From positions 17,321,030 through 17,385,029 of the forward strand of contig JAJEKV010000024.1 in assembly GCA_021234155.1 (NCBI GenBank): a DNA stretch of 64,000 bases, given 5' to 3'. This DNA is from Isoetes taiwanensis (taxonomy: Eukaryota > Streptophyta > Lycopodiopsida > Isoetales > Isoetaceae). The notes under the pieces were generated by a model that worked only from the letters and a program-made list of their open reading frames with translations, was not told the origin of the DNA and did not search any database. The position numbers and the translations under genes are program-made. This document shows, one piece after another, positions 35,370 to 46,165 of this stretch (within the stretch, counting starts at the first letter, position 1; each line of letters begins with the position of its first letter).

Positions 35370-36273
35370 AGTTTTGGCATGACTCAGTGTGCCATTGTTC
35401 TGAGGAAGTTTGAAGATGCTGAAATATGGATGCATGATTGTTCTGAAGCCTGTGAAGTCCCAAAGCAACAATCTACAATGTTGTATTTGATAGCACAATT
35501 AGCATGGATAAAAAATAAGTCATGTGGTTATTGTGTTAATCTTTTGGATAAAGCTGCTGATTCACATCTCAAGATAGGTACAAATGTTGTGGACGTTCTT
35601 TTGCAATTGCTTTTTTAACAGTTAGTTTGCGTGATACAACTTAAGGCTATTAATTTATTAACTACATGATGTCTACAGATATTAAGGAAGAAACATGACT
35701 GAGTTTTTCATAGAGCTGAATCCCAACAGGCTTCTTGAATTGGTGCAATTTGATTCCGTGCTATCTAGATACACTGATGCAGCTGCAAATCTGAATCAAG
35801 GCAGTCTTCTTTAAGATCTGAAAGCATCCTAAAGCACGTCTTGACAGTGATATCAGGTTTGGTTATTGTGCACTTGTTTTTGGCTCGTATCCATCTGACT
35901 TTGGGTAACTTTGATGCGATGCAATGTGACATACAGACAGTTTTAAAGCTGGATCCAACTTGTGCAAGCATTCATCTTTTGCTAGCTGAGGTGCTAACTA
36001 GCTAGCTACCCTGTTTTTACGAATGGCCGACAAACTAAAAGAGTGAGTGCCCAACAGATTCTACTCAAAGCAAAGGATTTTGGCATGGCAAAGCAGCATC
36101 TTGGGCAAACATTAAGCTATGATTTTGTAGTTCGTGAGTCCCTGCGCTATCATATTTTGCAAGCAGAAATACTTCTTGAAGCTCAGGACATAAAGCAAGC
36201 TCTTGAGGTGTGTCTTGTAATTATGAACATGCATCATCATGTTGGTGGGATCTCAACTGGCTACTACCATTGA
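35370..36273 (+). pseudogene. IFT139/TTC21-like tetratricopeptide gene fragments
   Basis: Three exon-like islands read in the same direction. About 35364-35575 gives IVLRKFEDAE and a helical repeat. About 35800-35990 gives HLFLARIHLTLGNFDAMQ, then LKLDPTCASIHLLLAE. About 36030-36210 gives KQHLGQTLSYDFVVRES, then YHILQAEILLEAQDIKQALEV. The last two fit the TPR pattern of TTC21/IFT139, the retrograde intraflagellar transport subunit used to build cilia, here expected in motile sperm. Stops interrupt the frame at about 35815 and 36000, and the usual flanking repeats are absent, so this is a partial or decayed copy. Another TPR protein is possible. Flowering plants lack this gene, which supports a seed-free plant source. 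Confidence 0.45.
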
Positions 36274-37002
36274 CTTCTCAATAATTTGCATCTGCAGTCG
36301 CCAAAGCTTATCTAACAGTTGCCTTTCCTTAAAGAAACCCTTCCTTTGTTTTTTTTATTCATCCTGCATGTTCATGTAAGTATTCATTCTTTTGTAGCCA
36401 TCATCCTTTATTGTTTCTCAGTCACCAAGGCCAGGGCCATGCTTCAGATCTTTCGTTTTGATGTATTTTGAATTTTTTTTCCCAAATTAGAGCAAATTCT
36501 AGGCAATGCATTGGAAAATGGTTTCATTTAGAAAAGAATAAGGCTGCTGAAGAAATGCCCCCAGATGGATTAGACAATCCATCCGTCAAATACTTTGATG
36601 CACGTAGCTATGGAGTTTTCTCATGGAATGCCAGATTTTGTACATTCAAATAAAATTGTTCTCAGGTATTGCCCTGTGGGCCAGCAAATCAATATTGTTT
36701 TCATTGCAAGATCATTTTGAAGTTTCTCTTTTGTTTAGATCAGGAGATGCTTAGGATCTGTGTAAAGGAGAATGCTTTGATATTATAAAATGCCATTGAA
36801 TCAGTCGATTATGCATCTTAGCCTCATCAACAAAATATTAATCCTCGAGAAGGCAATTAATTTGCTATATCTTTGTGCAGTTATGCTCTGTTTGACATGG
36901 ATGGATGCCAGATGTTTCCATGTTGGTTAGTGATGTTGGAGAAGTCTTGGAGTCCTTGTTTGAAGAGGTGGGCTTATTCCTTGGCATAACCAGCCAAGTA
37001 TA
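36274..37002. other. Non-coding stretch, nothing recognised
   Basis: May contain further intron or worn exon sequence of the TPR relic upstream; no block could be assigned. A short frame near 36920 (VSDVGEVLESLFEEV) might be an exon scrap. Confidence 0.3.
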
Positions 37003-37694
37003 TGATATGGTCTGTGGGGTATGGGATAAAGCCTGAAAAGGTTGGGGCCATTGGATAACGATTTCCTTGAAGGATCTGCCCTTTTGGTGTGTTGGTTATC
37101 ACTAGAGGTATTAGTGCGTAACATTTGGTATCAGAGCCAAGGTTCAATTCCTCGTGGCAACATTGGTGTGTTCCACATGCTTGAGGGCAAGCATCTCAAG
37201 AAGGGGGAGGAATTGATATGGTCTATGGGGTATGGGATAAAGCCTGGAAAGGTTGGGGCCCATTGGATAACGATTTCCTTGAAGGATCCGCCCTTTTAGT
37301 GTGTTGGTTATTACTAGAGGTGCTAGTGCGTAACATTTATGGTTTTGGTTATTACTAGAGGTGCTAGTGCGTAACATTTATGGTTTGTGGGGTATGGGAT
37401 AAAACCTGGAAAGGTTGGGGCCCATTGGATAACGATTTCCTTGAAGGATCCGCCCTTTTGGTATGTTGGTTAGCACTAGGAGGCTTAGTGCTTAACATTT
37501 GGCATCAGAGCCAAGGTTCAATTCCTCGTGGCAACATTGGTGTGGGCAAGCATCTCGAGGAGGGGAGGAATTGATATGGTCTGTGGGGTATGGGATAAAA
37601 CCTGGAAAGGTTGGGGCCCAATTGGATAACGATTTCCTTGAAGGATCCGCCCTTTTGGTATGTTGGTTAGCACTAGGAGGCTTAGTGCGATACA
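37003..37694 (+). mobile_element. Tandem TRIM retrotransposon array (four LTRs)
   Basis: LTR-like units of about 120 bp begin TGATATGGTCT and end GTGCGTAACA: 37003-37123, 37214-37335, a 5'-worn unit about 37379-37497, and 37572-37694. After the first and third comes TTTGGTATCAGAGCC (Met-tRNA primer-binding site, TTTGGCATCAGAGCC in the third), then a mini-internal region of about 75 bp. A purine tract (AAGAAGGGGGAGGAAT or AGGAGGGGAGGAAT) precedes the next LTR. No coding capacity exists. A partial 43-bp repeat at 37336-37378 joins the second and third LTRs. This is the terminal-repeat retrotransposon in miniature layout in a tandem form. Confidence 0.75.
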
Positions 37695-38985
37695 AGGTGA
37701 AATGTGTGTTGCAGATGCATTTTCTGTTATTCAACAAAGGCGGTCGGATTTAAAATATGCCCACATTCTTCATGATATAATTTATTAGAGTGCACGATTC
37801 ATGATATAAATTTATCAGCATACATTATTCAACAGTTTAGAAAACGAAAATGGATTTTGAAAAGATAATTCAAGGCTTCCATTTATGAAAAGATAATTCA
37901 AAGATATTAGATTTTGCTGGCCATCACGACCAAAATAGGCACATGATGGTTTTTTATGGCTATGGACATATGGGGCAATGTTGTATTTTTGTTCAGAAAA
38001 AATTGGAGCTTCCAAGAGCAATTCTGCGGTTTCGTCAGAAGGTGAGTGCTTTGACGTTCTTAGTATAAATTAGATCTTCTAACGAAAATTAGACCAAAAT
38101 TTGTTGATATTTCCAGTTTTGCTGATCGGGACAGTACTTCAGTTGTTTGGATTGCAAGTGCTATAACTTGAAATTTGTAATGAGTAGAGAATTAGCTCCA
38201 GTCACCGATTTCTTTTACGCAGATGAAATTGTTAAACTTATTCCGGCAACTGGTTTTGCATTAGACGATCCATGGCGGAAGAGGAAATTGCAGGTAATGC
38301 AAAGATATAGCGCATTGTTTCCTGTTTGGTCTTTGAAGTAGTTGCAATAAGGTCTTTGTGGCTTGAGGAACTTGCAAGCTACAGTAGACAAAATTTATTT
38401 TGCAAATGTGGACAAACTTAGGTTAACTGGTTTGCGAAAGAATAACGGTCATATAGATGTCCTTTGGTCGTTTTTATATCACCACCCATGGCATTTGGAC
38501 CTTTGTTCTGGTGGGATAATGATGCTATATATAATGTCTAATGCCTGAGCAAAAACTATGATCTTCTATAATGGACAGGAAGACTGATTGTTTACATGCT
38601 GATTGTAGAAAATATGAGAATTTGATGCCATATAAGATTCTTATCGCAGAGGCAATAAAAACCCATGCTGGCTTAGTGATTTTTCCAATGTTATTATCAT
38701 TCAATATTTCAATGCTTCAAACAAAGCATCCTTGTTGGATGAGGCATATAGAACAACAATATTTGAATATCAGCAAGATGGGACGCCTATATCTAGGGAC
38801 CTTGCATATCATCTGCTATATAACTGCAGAAGGTTTCAAGATCTTGAACTTGGAAGTTGCGTGCAAAGTTTGATTGTTTATATTGGTCTTGATTCCGTGG
38901 AAGTCTTAGCTGACTATCTTATGGCATTTTGTGAAACTAGAAATGTTACAGAAGCATATATGTTGACTAAGAGCATTTAGTAAAA
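37695..38985 (+). other. Unidentified exon-like islands
   Basis: Several frames end at plausible donors. One near 37905-38041 ends RAILRFRQK followed by GTGAGT. One near 38160-38294 contains DEIVKLIPATGFALDDPWRKRKLQ followed by GTAATG. One near 38712-38978 contains SLLDEAYRTTIFEYQQDG and RDLAYHLLYNCRRFQDLELG, and ends in a TAG. Amino-acid composition and splice signals look gene-like, but I recognise no family and no start codon. They may be the 3' exons of a host gene, perhaps one broken by the TRIM array. Confidence 0.35.
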
Positions 38986-39037
38986 TTATGAAAAGTCAAA
39001 GGCATCTCGTGAAATTAGTCAAAACGTAAGCGCATTT

Positions 39038-39095
39038 TGTAGCTTTTCCCTTCCGGAATAAAGTTCGCACTTCGTAGCTTTTCCCTTCCGGAACA
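39038..39095 (+). promoter_or_regulatory. Duplicated 20-bp motif upstream of the trihelix gene
   Basis: GTAGCTTTTCCCTTCCGGAA occurs at about 39039-39058 and again at about 39076-39095, some 70-120 bp before the start codon at 39161. It is placed where promoter elements or a 5' UTR are expected; function is inference. Confidence 0.4.
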
Positions 39096-39160
39096 ACTTT
39101 ATTGGTGTAGAGTCGACGTGGCAGGTCAGGTTTTGCATCGAGTCTCGACCTATATACAAA

Positions 39161-40555
39161 ATGATGGATAACGCCGGAACAGCGGCTGCCCCTTCTCTAG
39201 ACGAAACTTGCAGCCTTGAAGATGGCACGAATCCTCGCAAGCTCCTTCGCTGGAGTAAAGGAGAAACCCTTCTTCTTCTTGAAGCTAAAAAACGACGAGA
39301 AGATGGTCTCCTCATCCCACAAAATGGTTCCATCCCATTTGGAGGCGAGAATGAGAAGATTTCTGCTTCTGACGTTCATAAATGGAAGAGAATTTCAGAC
39401 AGTCTGAAATTGCGTGGTGTTGATAGAGACCATGTGGCTTGCAAGAAAAGGTGGTTCCATTTGGTTTCTGATTTTAAGAAGATTCAGGATTGGCAGAGAG
39501 CAAGTGGGCCTGATTCTTTTTGGATCATGCAGCCACAAGAGAGAAGAGAAAAGAGATTGCCCTCTGGGTTTGATAAAGATATTTACAGGGAGCTTGATGC
39601 TTGGCTTGGTACCCGTCCTGCTATAAGTACTGCTGGAATATTGGATACGGGAATTTCAGCGGTGGCCAATGTCGCAGACTCCAATTTAGACTTTGAGGTA
39701 GAAAATGAGGCACTTGCTGATTTAGGGGACAGGGTCCATGGTGCAGCCTCCAAAGGTTATCATATTCCAGGTACTTCTCCTCTACTTTTGCACGCATAGC
39801 CCATGAAACAGTTGAGACAAGGAATGCGTTTTCTGGAGGTGATTATACAATCATTAGATTTAGGAGTTAGGAATTGAACCGAGTGGTTCAAGGACATAGG
39901 GGTCTTTGGAGCTATGGCCACTGCAATATTCATGCTGTATAGATACCAATGTATACTCATTCTATGCTAAATGCTAAGTAATCTACCTATCCTTGTGAAG
40001 AAAGAACAGACTGGTTTGTGTCAATGTTGAAACAACATGTATCTTTGATTTTTTTATTTAATTTATTCTACTTTTCACATGTTTGATTTCTGATCAACCA
40101 ATGTAGTGGGATGTGCATCATCTTAGTTTTAATATCTTGTTAGTTGCTCTTTTCTGACCTTTTCACTTTATCATGTAAAGTAAATAGCAGGTATTATTTG
40201 TGTTGCAGATTTTGATAGTTCCTGGCTGGCCCCAGAGATTAGATCGACATGTCGCAAAAAGCGGCGTGCTCAATTTGCAAAAGATGCAGAACATGTTGAG
40301 ACAAGAGACAGATCAGATTTGAGAGAGAGTTTGATTCATGTTTTAGAGAAGAATGGCAGGAGCATGGAAGCAGCACTGCGGGAAAGTTGTGAAGCACAGA
40401 TTGAAGCGCAAAAACAGCTGAATCAGGCTCAACTGGAGGCACAGAAGCAGATAATTGAAATGCAAATGCAGCAAGGGAGAGAGTTTGTGAGGGCGATGTA
40501 TGCCCTTGTAGGAGTAGTAGGAGAGCTTGCAAAGAGTATGAGAATGACGACATAG
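39161..40555 (+). CDS. Trihelix / SANT-like DNA-binding protein, two exons
   Basis: Exon 1 is 39161-39770 and exon 2 is 40209-40555. The junction CCAG|GTACTT ... TTGCAG|ATTTTG keeps the frame and gives about 318 residues. Near residues 27-125 lies a tryptophan-spaced three-helix domain: RWSKGETLLLLEAKK, HKWKRISDSLKLRGVDR, and CKKRWFHLVSDFKKI. This is the pattern of plant GT/trihelix transcription factors, which bind GT-rich promoter elements in the nucleus. Exon 2 has a basic patch (CRKKRRAQF) that could be a nuclear signal, then a Glu/Gln-rich heptad region ending LVGVVGELAKSM, a likely coiled coil for dimerisation. Two ATGs (39161 and 39164) are adjacent. The gene looks intact. A Myb/SANT-like transposase-derived protein is the main alternative. 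Confidence 0.8.
39771..40208 (+). other. Intron of the trihelix gene
   Basis: Begins GTACTT and ends TTGTGTTGCAG. It is AT-rich and about 438 bp, with no feature inside. Confidence 0.75.
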
Positions 40556-41018
40556 ACTGCCTTGTAATTATTTTCTGATTTTAACTGAATACATTAACAC
40601 TTTGGTGTCATCTGGTCCATTTGGTGGGGAATATCAGGTGTACATGAACTGCCTCAAGGTTGCTTCTACCACTTTATATCTGCAAGTTATGAAGGCAAAG
40701 CATTAGACGAACCTTTACCTGCACCTTTGTTGCCTGAGTCTGTCTTCTGCAAAAGCAAGATTTGACATTATTTGGGCGTTGGATGTTGTATATGCTTTAC
40801 CAAGCTTTAAAATATAATCTTTCATTGTGCAAAGATTTTTACCGACTGGTGTTTCTTTACCAAGCGTTCAATTCAAGGTCTTTTGGGTTTAATAGTCTCA
40901 TTAAGCCAGCCTTGCTGCAAATATGTTGCAAATTTTTCAGTTGTAGTTTGCACTCTGTCTACGCTTGTTTGTGATTTTGATTTAGGACATGGAATCACAG
41001 CAAACTGCATTTCTCTCC
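40556..41018. other. Convergent 3' flanks of trihelix and PPR genes
   Basis: Non-coding space of about 460 bp between two convergent stop codons. It probably holds both polyadenylation regions. Confidence 0.5.
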
Positions 41019-42683
41019 CTAAGACGTCCATGACATATCATTAAATTGAAATGGAATGCTATTCATCAAATATACAGATTCGTCCAGCCACCCTGCTCGC
41101 CCAAGAAGGTCGAACATGCAATGATGATGTTCTACTGTATGTGCAAATCCAAACTCTTTATTCATAGCCAGAAAAAGGTGACATCCATTATCCACTAGCC
41201 CACCATGGCTGCATGCAGAAAGAATGGTGCTAAAGGTTACTTGATTTGGCATAACTCCCTCTAATTGCATTTTCTGGAAAAGAGTGAATGCCTCGTTTCC
41301 ACTTCCCTGCTGTGCATATGCAGAAATTAAGGAAGTCCATGGCAGCAGCTGCCTGTCATGCATTCTATTAAATACAGCGTGTGCATCCTCAGGTTTTCCA
41401 CAATTGCTATACATGTTAATGAGTGCCAAGTATACAATAGTATCTAACTCGAGTCCAGATTTCTCTATGCATGAGTGTATCTGCTTACCCTGAAGGAGAG
41501 CTGCGTCCTTCGCACAAGCATTTAATGCAACTGAATATGTGATTTGATCTGGCACCAGAAGTTGTACTGGCATTTGATGAAAAAGTTGATATGCTTCCTG
41601 ACTATCCCCGTGATGAGCATGGATAGCAATCAGAGCATTCCATGAGGAAACTCCTTTATTATTCAGCCTCTGAAACACGGACATTGCATCGTCTATACTC
41701 CCACATTTTCCATACATATTTATCAATGTTGTTCCAATGGCCATGTCTGTATGTAGTTTGAAAATAAGAATATCAGCATGTACATACTTGCCTTGAGCAA
41801 AATGATCATGGCAAATAAAACCAGGAAGAACGTTGAGGAAAGTGATTCTATTTGGCAACAGATTATGGTCCCTTACTTGCTGATAAAAGATGAAGACTTT
41901 GTATGCCTCTTGAAACTCTGCATAAATCCCTATCAAAGAGTTCCATGACACCATGTTTGGTTTCTGTATTTGATCAAAAACAGCTTGTGCATCTTCCAAA
42001 TTTCCACACTTTCCGTAAACAGTGAAAAGAGCAGTAGCAACAACTACATTTGACTGGAATAAGTTGCTCAAAATACAGCCATGCAGCCTCTTAGCTTCAG
42101 CTAGATTAAGCTGGTCAGAACAGGCAGAAAGGAGAATGACTATGGTTACCTTGTTGGGCACAAAGCCTTCAAACTGCATTCTGTGAAAGAGATGAAAGGC
42201 CTCCAACCCATGTCCATGTTCTTCATAAACTTTTATCATGGTATTCCAAGCAACCAAGTCCCTCTCTGGCATTCTATCAAATATATCCCTAGCATTCTCC
42301 AGATTTCCAAATCGAGCATAAATTAGAAGCATGATGGTCCAAGAGAATACATTTTTTTGACACATGCCATCGAAACATTGAATAGCATCAGCGAGACCAC
42401 CACACTTTCCATACATCTGCAAGATTAAATTTCCTAAATACACGTCTGTTTTGTAATTTCCAGCCGAAACATGGATATGAATACGCTTGCCCAGGGATAA
42501 GGCTTTGGCATTATCGCACTTCCGGAGGAAAAAAGCATAGGCATCAGAATTTACTTCGATTTTGCCGTGCTCTATGCGGTATAACCATTCCTCTATGCTC
42601 AAACGTTGCCCTGGAAAACAGGACTTGTTCTTATCCCAAAGCCTTGGAACAGTGACCAATGTAACCCCTTGGAGGACATCCAT
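41019..42683 (-). CDS. PLS-class pentatricopeptide repeat (PPR) protein, lacking the E/DYW end
   Basis: Intron-less frame of 554 residues with about 13 PPR motifs in the alternating P, L and S spacing. Clear units include VYLGNLILQMYGKCGGLADA, VFSWTIMLLIYARFGNLENA, VAWNTMIKVYEEHGHGLEA, and later WTSLISAYAQQGSGNEAFTLF. Such proteins bind organellar RNA for editing, cleavage or stabilisation in mitochondria or plastids. The N-terminus (MDVLQGVTLVTVPRLW) is not a strong targeting peptide by eye. The frame stops at SWTS*, exactly where the E motif normally starts, and the sequence beyond shows no E, E+ or DYW domain. Truncation by a small mutation is likely. Absence of introns is usual for the family. 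It may still bind RNA but would lack a deaminase. Confidence 0.88.
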   Translation of the reverse strand: MDVLQGVTLVTVPRLWDKNKSCFPGQRLSIEEWLYRIEHGKIEVNSDAYAFFLRKCDNAKALSLGKRIHIHVSAGNYKTDVYLGNLILQMYGKCGGLADAIQCFDGMCQKNVFSWTIMLLIYARFGNLENARDIFDRMPERDLVAWNTMIKVYEEHGHGLEAFHLFHRMQFEGFVPNKVTIVILLSACSDQLNLAEAKRLHGCILSNLFQSNVVVATALFTVYGKCGNLEDAQAVFDQIQKPNMVSWNSLIGIYAEFQEAYKVFIFYQQVRDHNLLPNRITFLNVLPGFICHDHFAQGKYVHADILIFKLHTDMAIGTTLINMYGKCGSIDDAMSVFQRLNNKGVSSWNALIAIHAHHGDSQEAYQLFHQMPVQLLVPDQITYSVALNACAKDAALLQGKQIHSCIEKSGLELDTIVYLALINMYSNCGKPEDAHAVFNRMHDRQLLPWTSLISAYAQQGSGNEAFTLFQKMQLEGVMPNQVTFSTILSACSHGGLVDNGCHLFLAMNKEFGFAHTVEHHHCMFDLLGRAGWLDESVYLMNSIPFQFNDMSWTS

Positions 42684-44150
42684 GGTCCTCTATAAAGGGG
42701 AAAGAGTATGTCGCAGTTTGCCTAAAAATGTAGCGCAGGCCAGAAAGTTTAAAGTAAACGTCTCTTGAAAAGTACGCGAGTGTAAGCTAAAGATCGGCCA
42801 TTTGGAACATTGAAAAGTATGTGAGAGCCTAACCTAGAGATCCGCCAATTGGAGCATCTTCGGAGCATCTTTGTGTTCAAGTCTCTCTTGGGACATTTAC
42901 GGAACCGTCGTCTATCCTTATGGGATCCTGCATGTGCTGTGATGTAAAAATTACTATCTACCTACCTAGCTATGAAATGCAAGCAAGATCAATTGGGTTG
43001 AAGGGGACATGCATTGGCATTTCTTCCATCTTCTAGTAGTAGATAAAGAAATGTAGACAATTATTTGTTGGCAGATGGTAGATGTTATATGGACTTCTGG
43101 GAGCAAGTGACGAGAACATGCCTTGAAGGGCCAGATTTAGAAACCCATTACTTGTACCGAGAAGCTCAAGTGCTAAATGAAAGTGAAGAGTTTAGGAAGA
43201 GTTAAGGTTGTAGAATCAATACCATTGCTATTAGTAATGTTTTTATTGATCCAATCCAATCCAATTAAATCCAATCCGAACGTTGGTTCAGGGAGCTAGG
43301 GTATGTTGCAAAAGGAAACACAAAGTGCTATAGTGCCGATTTTGCATTTTGCTGCTATAGATTCGATTTTCCATTTCGTTATATGCCGCAATTGCTACAA
43401 TGTCGATTGCTACAATGTCGATGCTAATGGATGTTGCTACCTATGCATTGCAGGAGTTCGATATCATTAAGGGATGTTTGATGAGACAACCAAGGAGACT
43501 TCCCAGTGAGGCTAGTTTGATGCTTGGGAAAACCTCCAAAGCTCTAAAAATTTCCAATGGGACTGCATCCATGATAGATATGTTAGCCTCTAACATGTTT
43601 ACAAAAAATCTAGATGTTGTGGAAGATGAATAGTCTGCAAGTAGAGAATTGCCATCTTAAAACAGAATTGCTTAACTTGTACGAGGCTGCAAAGGGGAAA
43701 ACGACTGGCCATATTATAGAAGAAATGGAAACTAGCTACTTTTCTTGATGAGAGGGCAATGGAAGAGCAGGCATGGTCAATTCGTCAACTGAATTTGAAA
43801 ATCTTTGGCTTAACATAAGAAGAACATGAAGATGTGGATGAAACTATAAGTGCTTTCTTCAGAGACATAATGCTTTTCCATGATCCAGGGGTGCAAAGCT
43901 GCAGGTGGATTGGAAAGAGGGTTGGGGGTGAGCCTAGGCCTATCATTACGCACTTTTGAAATATAGAAGCTCGGAATAGGGGATTGCAAAATAAGGTATC
44001 TTAAAAGGTCAAAAACTTTGGCTCAATGAGGATTTAACTCCAAAGCAACAAGCAGAATTGAAAAACTTACTAGCTGAGATGAAAGAACTTAAAGCAATGG
44101 GTAAGAATGCATATATTCAAATTGGTCATGGTCAATTGCAATATCTGAAA
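42684..44150. other. Upstream region of the PPR gene and spacer
   Basis: The first 200 bp contain an imperfect repeat (GAAAAGTACGCGAGTGTAAGCTAAAGATCGGCC and a sister about 60 bp on, described here in part). No credible gene is seen; the frame at 43400-43633 matches no family. Confidence 0.35.
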
Positions 44151-46156
44151 TGGACCTAGCCCCTTGGCCTAGGCCGTTGCACCGACACGTTTAACATCTA
44201 AGTTACACATCCAAGATACTCGTATGCTTGCTCAATAAAGTATAGTCCCATTGATCAGATAATTACATACAAGACCAAGCTCATCTGAGTTTGGCATGCT
44301 AACAACTCCTATTAGCTCAACAAGTCCTCCTTATAAGTCACCGAGGATGACTCTGAAAACGCTCCTGTTGTCGCACCCTCATCCCTAGACTCTCCATCGG
44401 ATTCTCAGCTCAGGACGTACCGTCTTAAACATACACAAACAACACAAGGGGGTTAGTCCACAAGGACTAAGTGGGGAGGAAACATTCCGGGAGCATCCAC
44501 AACATCAACCACAAAGTAATCCAGCATATAACATCATCCACAAAGTAATCTAGCATACCCATTAAACATAAGAACAACAACAATTTTACCTGCTTCACTA
44601 CGCCCCTGCATTAGTTAGAACTCAGGCTACAAGCATGTTTACATTCTCATCAATCGTATGTATGTATGCACATATGCCAAGCGTAATCCTTGGGTTGCGA
44701 CCCCAAGGAGACCACTCTCTCCATCTGTACGTACAGGGTTTAACTCATCCGTCAGGCCATCTGGCTCGGATGCGGAGTTACACGGCCACCCCACCCCTCC
44801 GAAGCTGGGCCGTAAATGCAACATGCCATCCGTCTATCCCTCTGGCACGGATGGGGAGTCTCACGGCCATTCCACCCCTCCGAAGATGGTCCGTTTGCAA
44901 TGCAAGATGCAACATCATCCATCAAGGACTTCACAAGATAGAATGTCACCAACAACCTTGCAGACTGGTCCAATACGAGATGGCATACAATCCCCATGCA
45001 TCTTACTTTCAAAAACAACTACAGAACAATGCAATACAATAGGACTCAAACCAAGATATTTCATAACTACATGACATCATCATATCGCCAAATCGCAAAG
45101 CAGAATATGAAACTCCTTTAACATATAAGTAGCCACAACTTCCATGCAATATACCATAATTAGATGATCCATAACAAAAGAGACCCCAACACATGCTCCA
45201 TCTATTCCAACCTCATAGAATCCACATGCTACTCCAACAATGGTACAACCCTGGAGCAAGTAACCCTATGGTCCCATATTCCATGCATTTCAATGTTATA
45301 GAATCCACAATGTCTCAATTATTATATCCCAATGCATATTCTGCCTAGATCATTCAATACCAGGCATAGAAATACAAAGAACCCAAAATACACGTTAAAA
45401 GCGGAACGATCATTCCATAAACCATTCACCCTAGAGTCATAGCTTAATTAAGTAGTCTCACCACTAAAACCCCTAACTAGGTCTATAACGAGGTTAGTGG
45501 CAAAGTAGAGGGAGGTCCCTGTTGAGCGTGGCTACTAGGGACCCATAGTGAGCTAGACTTATAGTCGGTCACTTCGTGTGGGCCGAGTATGGGTCCGACA
45601 CTTCCTGGGTCAATGGTGTCGCCCTGACTATCAAGAGTTGCAGGTGTCGACTTGGCTCTTGTTTTGGGGAGTTCAATTGGGTACGGGCGTGTGTCGCCAC
45701 GATCCATAGATCAGCAGAGCTGAAGGAATTTTTTTGTAAATCTAAGTCGATTGATGCATGTGGAAAAAATCTCCACCGATAGATGCATGTCCAGGACCTG
45801 AGTGCCAAGAAATAGGGATGCATTATTTTTTGTCCAGGTTTGAAACCTGAATCCATCGGTGTAGGTATCATTTGGGACCCTCTAGGTTTGATGGCCATGG
45901 GAAAGCTCCCTAAAGCAGCTCCCTTAACCTCATGTAATGTTCAAGCCCAGCCCGGCATGCACGTCCTGCAGGTTGTTGAGATCGTACCATGTGGCAAAAG
46001 GCCCTAGTGTCTGAGGAAATGTGCCCCCACAGGCCCATATGTAGGATGCGGAAGCACGTATAACCCACGCAAAGGCGTAAGGGGGCACGTTAACCCCAAC
46101 CTAATGGTTCCCGATGACATCAAATATAATGTTTGTTTTTTTTTCTTTTTCTGTAG
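44151..46156. other. Probable old LTR-type repeat sequence, plus upstream region of the ferritin gene
   Basis: A moderately GC-rich, non-coding stretch (CCTTGGCCTAGGCCG near 44165, GGGACTAAGTGGGGAG near 44465) resembling LTR sequence in composition, without identifiable ends. About 80-90 bp are tandemly duplicated (roughly 44748-44826 and 44827-44915, sharing ACCCCTCCGAAG). Between 45900 and 46156 the sequence should include upstream ferritin intron or promoter; a CTGTAG acceptor ends at 46156. Confidence 0.35.
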
Positions 46157-46165
46157 GAACACGAC

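Noticed and set aside
37126-37180. tRNA gene or tRNA-derived SINE around GGTATCAGAGCCAAGGTTCAA
   Set aside because: The B-box-like GGTTCAATTCC is present, but the flanking LTR pairs and purine tracts explain the segment better as a TRIM primer-binding site.
45569-45898. Minus-strand frame of 109 codons upstream of ferritin
   Set aside because: No domain, no start context, and it overlaps other frames of similar length in LTR-like sequence.
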